Assembly: GCA_040779345.1 (NCBI GenBank)
Contig: JBFONU010000004.1
Span: forward strand, 1 to 64,000
Direction of reading: 5' to 3'
From: Thalassotalea_H sp040779345
GTDB taxonomy: Bacteria > Pseudomonadota > Gammaproteobacteria > Enterobacterales > Alteromonadaceae
Length of the DNA: 64,000 nt
Shown: positions 16,485 through 23,844 of the stretch, piece by piece
Layout: each line of letters starts with the position of its first letter
How positions within the stretch are numbered: position 1 is the stretch's first letter
The notes under the pieces: generated by a model
The model's input: only the letters and a program-made list of their open reading frames with translations
Told to the model about the DNA's origin: nothing
The model's database searches: none
Translations under genes and position numbers: made by a program

Positions 16485-19400
16485 ATGCTTTTTAATGGTT
16501 CGTTAATCTCTGACTGTCCAATTCGTCAGAAAATCCGTGAATTTTATCGTATCGATGAAAACACAGCGGTAGATTATATTCTACCTGCAGCTGAAGTGAA
16601 TGTTAGTGCGAGGAGTAGAGCCTGGGAAAGAGCCCGCAAAATGGTTTTACAAATTCGCCAAGACCAAGAAGGCAATGGCGCAATTGATGCGTTATTAAAC
16701 GAATACTCATTATCAAGTGAAGAAGGTGTGGTATTAATGTGCTTGGCAGAAGCATTATTACGTGTGCCAGATAAACAAACACAAGATGCCTTAATTCGTG
16801 ACAAAATTTCGCAAGGTCAGTGGAGTTCTCATTTAGGAAGTAGTGATTCATTGTTTGTTAATGCGTCATCATGGGGACTATTAATTACCGGTTCAATGGT
16901 GAATTACGCTGATAAGCGCAAGCAAGACAGTTTTGGTTTATTGAAAAAAACCATTGGCAGACTCGGCGAACCGGTGATTCGTAAATCAATGAACTATGCC
17001 ATGAAAATCATGGGCAAACAGTTTGTCATGGGCGAGACCATTGCGGACGCCACAGAGCGTGCTGCTACCAAAGAGCAAAGTGGTTACGTTTACTCATATG
17101 ATATGCTGGGTGAAGGTGCACGCACCATGCAAGATGCCGAGCGTTATTTAAAATCTTACCAAGAGGCTATTGATACCATTGGCTCAATAGCACAAGCTTC
17201 TGGCAAAAACGATCCTCGCCGAGTGCCGGGTATTTCAGTAAAACTTTCCGCTATTCACCCGCGCTACGAGTTTAGTCACAAAGCACGAGTTATGGCTGAA
17301 ATTGTTCCTAAACTTAAAGCATTATGCTTACAAGCTAAAAGTTACAATATCGGGTTAACCGTAGATGCAGAAGAGTCTGAGCGCTTAGATATTTCACTCG
17401 ATATTATTGAAGCGGTATTTAGTGATAATGATTTAGCGCAATGGAATGGCTTTGGTATTGCGCTACAAGCTTATCAAAAACGTGCTTTATGGGTAGTTGA
17501 ATGGTTACGTGAACTTACTGTACGTGTTAACCGTAAAATGATGGTTCGTTTAGTAAAAGGCGCCTATTGGGATACTGAAATTAAAAATGCCCAAAAAGAT
17601 GGCCATAAACATTTTCCAGTTTTTACCCGTAAATCTTCTACCGATGTTTCGTATCATGCCTGTGCCAATAAACTACTGGATTACAGAGATACTATCTACC
17701 CGCAGTTTGCCACGCATAATGCTTATACTGCGGCCACGATTGTTGAACTTGCTGGTGATGATAAAGAAGGGTTTGAGTTCCAATGCTTACATGGCATGGG
17801 CGACTCATTATATGATCAAATAGTTTCTGGTGAGCACATTCAGTGTCGAATTTACGCACCTGTTGGCCATCACGAAGACCTACTCGCTTATTTAGTTCGC
17901 CGTTTGTTAGAAAATGGCGCAAACTCTTCTTTTGTAAACGCTATTGTCGATGAATCTCAACCAGTAGAATCTTTACTTGAAGATCCAGTAGAAAAAACGC
18001 AACGTTTAAAAGACAGATACAACCACCAAATCGTTAAACCTTTTGCCTTATACCATGATAAAAACTCACTAGGTCGTGATAACTCTATCGGCTTAGATTT
18101 AACGGATATTGACGAGCTTTCTACTTTAAAAACCTCTTTAGATAGTTGGTTTGATAGCCACCTACTCAATGAGAGTGATATCCCTGAAGCTGCATCAGCG
18201 GTTAAAAACCCAGCAAACCACAGTGAAATTATTGGTTTTCACCAATATCACGATGAAAAAGAGATGCTTGCGATGATCAATAGCGCAGAAATTGCGTTTG
18301 ATTCATGGTCGAAAACTCCTGTTGCAGAGCGTGCAGCTTTATTGTGCCGTATCGCCGATATTCTTGAACGTCACATGGATGAACTTATCGCCATGTGTAT
18401 TAAAGAAGCAGGAAAAATCGCACAAGATGGCATTGATGAAGTAAGAGAAGCGGTTGATTTTTGTCGCTACTACGCTGAGCGTGCCGTGGAACTTGCACAA
18501 GATGAACGCTTAGAGCCGCGTGGCGTTGTCTTATGTATCAGCCCTTGGAATTTCCCTTTAGCGATATTCTTAGGCCAAGTTGCTGCAGCAATCGCAACGG
18601 GTAATACGGTTTTAGCAAAACCTGCAGAACAAACAGGGTTAATTGCTTTATATACCATTGAATTAATGAAATCTGTCGGACTACCTGATGGTGTAGTACA
18701 AGCGGTAATCGCTCGCGGCAGCAAAGTCGGTAGTGTGATTATTCCTGATGAACGCATTCAAACAGTGATGTTTACTGGCTCAACAGAAACAGGTACGTTA
18801 ATTTCACAGACACTCGCAGAAAGAGGTGGCGATCAAGTACCATTGATTGCTGAAACGGGTGGTCAAAACTGTATGATAGTTGACTCAACCGCGTTACCAG
18901 AACAAGTGGTAGATGACATAATTTCTTCAGGGTTTCAATCAGCAGGTCAACGTTGTTCCGCTCTTCGTGTGTTGTTTTTACAAGAAGATATTGCTGATGA
19001 TGTCATTACTATGCTCAAAGGCGCCTTAGCTGAATTGCACGTAGGTGATCCATCACAATTAAGTACTGACATTGGTCCTGTCATCGATAAAAAAGCGCTC
19101 GATGCACTTAATGCCCATACTGAGTATATGAAATCGCATGGTCAATTACTTTACCAATGTAAAGTATCTGAAGAAGTGGCTGGCAATGAGCATTTCTTTT
19201 TTGCCCCTCGATTATATGAAATTGATAATATTAACGTTTTAACCAAAGAAGTCTTTGGACCGTGTGTTCATATTGTTCGCTTTAAAGGCTCTGAAATCGA
19301 ACAAGTGGTAGATGAAATAAACAGTACAGGTTTTGGTTTAACTATGGGTATTCATACCCGTATTAACCACAGAGCGTTAGACTTAGCTAAGCTTTCACGC

Positions 19401-20309
19401 GCTGGTAATGTCTATGTAAATCGTAATATGATTGGCGCTATTGTTGGGGTACAACCTTTTGGTGGCCGTGGTCTTTCAGGAACAGGTCCAAAAGCAGGTG
19501 GACCTAACTATCTCACACGGTTAGTGAAAGAAAAAGCCACGCCAGATGCTGAACAGTTTAATGTGTTACCTGAACAAGCAGAAGCATTAGTCGGAGATGA
19601 AATAGCAGAAGCTGAAGCAATTCAGTTTATGCAAAGAGCAAACACCGCAGAAAAGAACTGGCGATTAACTGAGTTAAATACCCGTATTTCTTATGTTCGT
19701 CAGTTGTTAGCCAAAATTGCTCATGTTGATATTGTTGATGATTTAGCTGACGATTTAAACCGTACGTTAACGGCTGCCCGTGCCCAATTAATTAGTATTG
19801 AAAAGCACCTGAAAAAACCCACTATTTTACCGGGTCCAACGGGTGAGTCTAATATTCTTTATCTTGAAAATCGCGGTAATGTGATCTGTTTTGCCGATAA
19901 GAATGTCAGTTTCCATTTTTGGACACTTTCAATTGTAACGGCATTAGCAACAGGTAATACGGTTATTTCTGTGGTGTCTGATTTATTTTATGAAGAAGCT
20001 ATTGCATTTAGGGATAAATTCTTAACAACTGGCGCTGATAAAAATGTATTTCAAGTGGCAAGATTACGCCATTTATCAACATTATTAGAGCACCCTGCAT
20101 TATCAGGGATCGTCGTTGATAGTCTTTGTGATCGTAAACACTATATCAGTGAGAAATTGGCAGAACGTCAAGGGGCAATTTTACCGGTGATCAGCTCAGA
20201 ATACTTTGATAACTTAATTCAACGCTTAGTCACCGAAAAAACGATCAGTATTGACACAACGGCATCGGGTGGCAATACCTCTTTGATGACTTTAATTGAA
20301 GAAGATTAA
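16485..20309 (+). CDS. putA: Bifunctional proline dehydrogenase / P5C dehydrogenase PutA, no RHH domain
   Basis: Oxidises proline to glutamate in two steps with substrate channelling; membrane-associated. 1274 aa. The proline dehydrogenase barrel (about 180-480) shows YSYDMLGEGART and RLVKGAYWDTEIK. The aldehyde dehydrogenase domain has glutamate E790 (AETGGQN) and catalytic cysteine C824 (GQRCSALR). A C-terminal ALDH-fold domain (about 1050-1274, GNVICFADKNVSFHFWTLS) seals the channel. The N-terminal ribbon-helix-helix repressor domain of E. coli PutA is absent: the protein begins in the arm/alpha domain. So it is an enzyme only, with regulation probably by the divergent Lrp-type protein. 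Ends at a strong terminator. Confidence 0.96.
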   Translation: MLFNGSLISDCPIRQKIREFYRIDENTAVDYILPAAEVNVSARSRAWERARKMVLQIRQDQEGNGAIDALLNEYSLSSEEGVVLMCLAEALLRVPDKQTQDALIRDKISQGQWSSHLGSSDSLFVNASSWGLLITGSMVNYADKRKQDSFGLLKKTIGRLGEPVIRKSMNYAMKIMGKQFVMGETIADATERAATKEQSGYVYSYDMLGEGARTMQDAERYLKSYQEAIDTIGSIAQASGKNDPRRVPGISVKLSAIHPRYEFSHKARVMAEIVPKLKALCLQAKSYNIGLTVDAEESERLDISLDIIEAVFSDNDLAQWNGFGIALQAYQKRALWVVEWLRELTVRVNRKMMVRLVKGAYWDTEIKNAQKDGHKHFPVFTRKSSTDVSYHACANKLLDYRDTIYPQFATHNAYTAATIVELAGDDKEGFEFQCLHGMGDSLYDQIVSGEHIQCRIYAPVGHHEDLLAYLVRRLLENGANSSFVNAIVDESQPVESLLEDPVEKTQRLKDRYNHQIVKPFALYHDKNSLGRDNSIGLDLTDIDELSTLKTSLDSWFDSHLLNESDIPEAASAVKNPANHSEIIGFHQYHDEKEMLAMINSAEIAFDSWSKTPVAERAALLCRIADILERHMDELIAMCIKEAGKIAQDGIDEVREAVDFCRYYAERAVELAQDERLEPRGVVLCISPWNFPLAIFLGQVAAAIATGNTVLAKPAEQTGLIALYTIELMKSVGLPDGVVQAVIARGSKVGSVIIPDERIQTVMFTGSTETGTLISQTLAERGGDQVPLIAETGGQNCMIVDSTALPEQVVDDIISSGFQSAGQRCSALRVLFLQEDIADDVITMLKGALAELHVGDPSQLSTDIGPVIDKKALDALNAHTEYMKSHGQLLYQCKVSEEVAGNEHFFFAPRLYEIDNINVLTKEVFGPCVHIVRFKGSEIEQVVDEINSTGFGLTMGIHTRINHRALDLAKLSRAGNVYVNRNMIGAIVGVQPFGGRGLSGTGPKAGGPNYLTRLVKEKATPDAEQFNVLPEQAEALVGDEIAEAEAIQFMQRANTAEKNWRLTELNTRISYVRQLLAKIAHVDIVDDLADDLNRTLTAARAQLISIEKHLKKPTILPGPTGESNILYLENRGNVICFADKNVSFHFWTLSIVTALATGNTVISVVSDLFYEEAIAFRDKFLTTGADKNVFQVARLRHLSTLLEHPALSGIVVDSLCDRKHYISEKLAERQGAILPVISSEYFDNLIQRLVTEKTISIDTTASGGNTSLMTLIEED

Positions 20310-20371
20310 TTACCTTCATCACACTAAGCGTTGATAAGTTTTTAAGCTTCTAACCTTAGTAACGAGTAATT

Positions 20372-20403
20372 AAAAAGGCTATTCAGTTATGAATAGCCTT
20401 TTT
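20372..20403. terminator. Bidirectional terminator of putA
   Basis: AAAAAGGCTATTC (20372-20384) and GAATAGCCTTTTT (20391-20403) form a 13-bp perfect stem with A- and T-runs, between putA and the convergent small gene. Confidence 0.92.
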
Positions 20404-20422
20404 CGTTTTGATATTTTTCTAC

Positions 20423-20818
20423 TTAATTTACTTTTAATGCAGTTAACTCTTGATGTAGCCAGTCAAGTGCCTGCTGCCAACCTAATTCTAATCCAGAAAA
20501 AACACGATGATTCCAATCATCTAATGAACGCAATTTATAAAGGTCTTCTGTAATACTTTTACTATCATTCGAGTAACAAACAAATGCTATTGCTTTTAAA
20601 TGTTCATAAGAAGCAATACTTAACTTTGCTTCAAAAGAATAGGTATAGTTATTAACTCGATTAACTAACATGCCAAAATCATCTTTAAAATGAGAGTGAA
20701 TAAATGCATGACACTCCTCAATCATTTCCATTGTTATTTCAATTCCTTCATCAACTACGACTTCAACAATATTGTCAGACAGTAAATTGAAATAAGCAAA
20801 ACTTAAGCGATGTTTCAT
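20423..20818 (-). CDS. Hypothetical protein, possible STAS/SpoIIAA-like fold
   Basis: Unrecognised 131-residue cytoplasmic protein without signal peptide or membrane segment. The pattern of strands and helices (IVEVVVDEGIEITMEMIEE, then FGMLVNRVNNYTYSF, then LKAIAFVCYSND) and the conserved-looking N/R in LVNRVN are reminiscent of small SpoIIAA/STAS-like proteins that sense or bind a partner. This is a weak structural impression only. It sits between putA and rpsI with its own promoter region; a 7-G tract lies at 20904-20910 upstream. Confidence 0.75.
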   Translation of the reverse strand: MKHRLSFAYFNLLSDNIVEVVVDEGIEITMEMIEECHAFIHSHFKDDFGMLVNRVNNYTYSFEAKLSIASYEHLKAIAFVCYSNDSKSITEDLYKLRSLDDWNHRVFSGLELGWQQALDWLHQELTALKVN

Positions 20819-21008
20819 TTTAACTCCCCGTAGATATCAATATATGAGATTGTAATTTTTATATTATGTATGATTTATACACACCATAACAATAGTTGTT
20901 AAAGGGGGGGAATTCAATCAATTATCACGATTATCGAGTGAAATATTTGTAATAATGTACAAATTAAAATTGCAGCGCTGACTGTTGCACGAGTCAATTT
21001 TACGCAAA

Positions 21009-21036
21009 AAAAAACCGACATGATGTCGGTTTTTTT
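21009..21036 (-). terminator. Terminator of rplM-rpsI
   Basis: ACCGACA (21014-21020) pairs with TGTCGGT (21024-21030) with a 3-base loop; A-run on one side and T-run on the other make it usable on the minus strand just past rpsI. Confidence 0.9.
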
Positions 21037-21055
21037 AATAACGTATATATAAAGA

Positions 21056-21448
21056 TTAACGTTTTGAAAATTGTGGCTTTTTACGAGCCTTGTGTAAACC
21101 AACTTTCTTACGTTCAACTTTACGAGCATCACGAGTAACGAAACCAGCAGCGCGTAAACCGCTACGTAAAGATTCATCAAACTCCATTAATGCACGAGTA
21201 ATACCGTGACGAATTGCACCAGCTTGACCAGAAATACCACCACCAACTACAGTGATGTTAAAGTCAAACTTTTCTAACATTTCAACTAATTCTAATGGTT
21301 GACGAACAACCATACGAGCCGTTGGACGACTGAAATATTCAGAAATGTCACGTTTGTTAATTGTTATTGCACCGTTACCAGCTTTCATGAACACACGAGC
21401 AGTTGAGCTCTTGCGACGACCAGTACCGTAATATTGATTATCAGCCAT
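21056..21448 (-). CDS. rpsI: 30S ribosomal protein S9
   Basis: Small-subunit protein uS9, 130 aa, exact family length. Diagnostic blocks: YYGTGRRKSSTARVF at the N-terminus, FNITVVGGGISGQAGAIRHGI in the middle, and the basic tail ending QFSKR whose last residues reach the P-site tRNA. Second gene of the rplM-rpsI operon, 3 bases behind rplM. Confidence 0.98.
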   Translation of the reverse strand: MADNQYYGTGRRKSSTARVFMKAGNGAITINKRDISEYFSRPTARMVVRQPLELVEMLEKFDFNITVVGGGISGQAGAIRHGITRALMEFDESLRSGLRAAGFVTRDARKVERKKVGLHKARKKPQFSKR

Positions 21449-21451
21449 TGC

Positions 21452-21880
21452 TTAAAGCTCCAAAAGTTGTGGTTGTTGTGCGGTATGTTTATGTTCAGTG
21501 CCCGCGTAAACTTTAAGTTTACGGAACATTTCACGACCTAAAGGACCTTTAGGTAACATCCCTTTAACAGCAAGTTCGATTACACGTTCTGGCGCTTTTT
21601 CAATTAGCTTTTCAAAACTAATTTGCTTCAAACCACCAACATACTCAGTATGTGAGTAGTAGATTTTGCCTTTAGCTTTATTACCAGTCACTCTTACTTT
21701 CTCAGCGTTGATAACAACAATATAATCGCCTGTATCACAATGAGGAGTGTATTCTGGCTTATGCTTACCACGTAAACGGGTTGCAATTTCGGTAGCGATA
21801 CGACCAAGAGTTTTATTCTCAGCGTCCACTAATAACCATTCGCGTTGTACGCTTTCTGGTTTTGCTACAAAAGTTTTCAT
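21452..21880 (-). CDS. rplM: 50S ribosomal protein L13
   Basis: Large-subunit protein uL13, 142 aa, same as in E. coli. Recognised from MKTFVAKPESVQREWLLVDA, the central GDYIVVINAEKVRVTGNK, and MLPKGPLGREMFRKLKVYAG. It leads the rplM-rpsI operon. The promoter at about 22021 would give a leader of roughly 130 bases; in E. coli L13 represses its own operon, so this leader could be the target, though no specific structure was established here. Confidence 0.98.
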   Translation of the reverse strand: MKTFVAKPESVQREWLLVDAENKTLGRIATEIATRLRGKHKPEYTPHCDTGDYIVVINAEKVRVTGNKAKGKIYYSHTEYVGGLKQISFEKLIEKAPERVIELAVKGMLPKGPLGREMFRKLKVYAGTEHKHTAQQPQLLEL

Positions 21881-22011
21881 TTAAAAACCCAATATTAAAA
21901 TGTTACTAAAAAATAATCTTACGATTATCCGTTAAAGACTACGCCATTACCCCTTCGAGTATCGAGTCCATCGTCTAGTATCTTGGGGATATTAGACATT
22001 TGTAACGTCAG

Positions 22012-22026
22012 GGAGCGCGCATTATA
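22012..22026 (-). promoter_or_regulatory. Probable rplM-rpsI promoter (-10 and GC discriminator)
   Basis: On the minus strand TATAAT (22021-22026) is followed by GCGCGC (22015-22020). A perfect -10 with a GC-rich discriminator is typical of growth-rate- and ppGpp-controlled ribosomal promoters. The -35 is poor (GTGATC-like). Confidence 0.6.
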
Positions 22027-22459
22027 CAGAAGTTATTTATAAAGATCACGCCTATTTTTCATTCAATATTTAATTAATCTTGTCCTGTTAATCTTACCCC
22101 GCGTTTTTGTCAGCAGCACAGAAGAAATAACGTTTAGTTGAACCCAACGGGCAGTGTTTTTTGCTATTTATATGTCCTTATTGCTTTTTCATGTGAACCT
22201 ACATGAATGTAGGTTATTAGAGTAATGGGGGAGCACATTATCTTTGTTTTAATAACAATAAACTACTGCAAAAACAAACGCGAAAGGTCAACAGCTCCTA
22301 TGCTTTCAGCCAAAAGCCCCTCTTTAGATAAAACCTAAGAATATCAGTAAAAACATATAACTAGCTTTATTAAAAGATCAGCTTGACAGAAAATTCACAA
22401 CTCATTAACATTCTGCGCGATTAAATCACACTACCAGCAAAACAATAAATAGGATTAAA
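22027..22459. other. 430-bp intergenic region with a palindrome
   Basis: No gene seen. It contains a near-perfect hairpin AACCTACAT-GA-ATGTAGGTT (22196-22215) followed by ATTAGAGTAATGGGGGAGCA. The surrounding 100 bases are of different texture from the AT-rich flanks, which suggests a decayed copy of an interspersed intergenic repeat. The right end must hold the promoter of the barrel gene. Confidence 0.4.
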
Positions 22460-23080
22460 ATGAAATTAAAGAATGCACTGCTCATCTCTGCCGTATTGAT
22501 TTCAACAAAGGCACTGGCTTTCGATGAAAACCTTCCCTTAGAAAGTAATGAATTACAGCATAGATATTACTTTTCATTAGGAACAACGAATATCGATAGC
22601 GAAGTGGCGGATCAAGAGCTTATTGATGATAGCGCCACCTATATTCGCATAGGTTGGGAAGGGAAAAAACAACTAGAAAATAATGCGATTATTTTTGGGG
22701 CTGGTATTAGTGGCTTGCTTTATTCTGATAATGCTAAATTCAAACAAGAAGTAAAAAGTACATTTGGCAAACATTCAACAGCCAGTTCAAGTGCTGAATC
22801 TTTTGGTGCATATGCAGAATTAGGGTATTACCACAGCCTAAATGAAAGAGCGGATCTTGGTGTTTTTGCAGGGTATGACTTTGCGTTTTCTTCATCAAGA
22901 AGTATCAGCAACTGCAGTGATTGTAAGTCTGAAGATATAGATGTAGATACCGGTTTATACATTATGCCGAAAGTTAAATTTGCTATTAATCAAAACTGGA
23001 GCTTGTCATTAGGCTATCATCACTATTTAAGCGGTGATGTTGAAAATACTATCGCAATTTCAGTTGGCAGCAATTTTTAA
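22460..23080 (+). CDS. Outer-membrane beta-barrel protein
   Basis: Predicted outer-membrane protein, 206 aa. Signal peptide MKLKNALLISAVLISTKALA is cut before FDENLP. The rest alternates hydrophobic and polar residues in strands (YFSLGTTNI, TYIRIGWEG, AIIFGAGISGLLY, FGAYAELGYYHSL, LGVFAGYDFAF, GLYIMPKVKFAI, WSLSLGYHHYL) and ends AISVGSNF, with the terminal phenylalanine recognised by the Bam machinery. About eight strands, like OmpA/OmpX-size barrels. A CSDCKS loop could form a disulfide. Function unknown. Confidence 0.85.
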   Translation: MKLKNALLISAVLISTKALAFDENLPLESNELQHRYYFSLGTTNIDSEVADQELIDDSATYIRIGWEGKKQLENNAIIFGAGISGLLYSDNAKFKQEVKSTFGKHSTASSSAESFGAYAELGYYHSLNERADLGVFAGYDFAFSSSRSISNCSDCKSEDIDVDTGLYIMPKVKFAINQNWSLSLGYHHYLSGDVENTIAISVGSNF

Positions 23081-23098
23081 TTAATGCTCATGAATATC

Positions 23099-23136
23099 AA
23101 AAAGTTTGCAGAACACTCTATATCTGCAAACTTTTT
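23099..23136. terminator. Bidirectional terminator between barrel gene and nrdJb
   Basis: AAAAAGTTTGCAGA (23099-23112) and TCTGCAAACTTTTT (23123-23136) form a 14-bp perfect stem with A- and T-runs, between two convergent genes. Confidence 0.92.
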
Positions 23137-23157
23137 TAACTAATCAACTTGCGCTAT

Positions 23158-23823
23158 TTAGCCACATTTAGAGTCACCACAATTTAAGCAAGTCGCACAG
23201 CCATCAAGTAACACTACAGATTTTTGATGACACTTATGACACTTGCTTGCTGTAGCCGGAAAAACATTTTTTTCACTCTCTTTCTCAGCATTGGCAGCTT
23301 CACGCTTTTGCTGTATATAAGCCTGTTGATGAGTATCTATTTCACTACTTGGTAGCATATCCAAGGTTTTTAAATGTGTTTCAATTATATGACCTATGTC
23401 GGCAACCACAGATGGCATAAAAATGCCAGTACCTCGTTGGTAATAACCTCCTTTGGGGTCAAAAACCGCTTTAAGCTCTTCCACTAAAAAAGTACAGTCG
23501 CCGCCTTTACGAAATACCGCAGAAATAACCCGCGTAAGCGCAACCACCCATGAATAAAACTCCATATTTTTTGAATTAACAAAAATTTCAAACGGACGAC
23601 GTGTTTCTTGCTCACTACCTTGATCTAATAAAATATCATTAATGGTAATATACAGAGCATGATCAGATACCGGTGGTTTGATTTTATACGTTGATCCTAT
23701 CAACATTTCTGGTCGCTTGATTGTTTCATTTAAGTGAGTGCTTTGCGGTTGACTCGGCTCATTATTTTGTTCTTGTGGTGAATTCACTTTAGCCGCCGTG
23801 ATCACTTGGGTAATAGTTTTCAT
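23158..23823 (-). CDS. nrdJb: Class II ribonucleotide reductase, C-terminal subunit NrdJb
   Basis: C-terminal part of an adenosylcobalamin-dependent ribonucleotide reductase encoded as a separate 221-aa protein. Residues about 40-160 are the TSCPD domain (RRPFEIFVNSKNMEFYSWV, FRKGGDCTFLVEEL), and the C-terminus carries a zinc-ribbon-like cysteine array (CHKCHQKS, CATCLNCGDSKCG) that ends in the redox-type cysteines expected to re-reduce the active site. The same split (NrdJa/NrdJb) is known in Pseudomonas aeruginosa. It starts 21 bases after nrdJa with its own ribosome-binding site AAGGA. Confidence 0.92.
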   Translation of the reverse strand: MKTITQVITAAKVNSPQEQNNEPSQPQSTHLNETIKRPEMLIGSTYKIKPPVSDHALYITINDILLDQGSEQETRRPFEIFVNSKNMEFYSWVVALTRVISAVFRKGGDCTFLVEELKAVFDPKGGYYQRGTGIFMPSVVADIGHIIETHLKTLDMLPSSEIDTHQQAYIQQKREAANAEKESEKNVFPATASKCHKCHQKSVVLLDGCATCLNCGDSKCG

Positions 23824-23844
23824 TATTTTTCCTTTTTAACTGAG

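Noticed and set aside
20904..20910. G7 tract as a phase-variation switch
   Set aside because: It is in an intergenic region about 90 bp upstream of a hypothetical gene and too short and isolated to claim a function.
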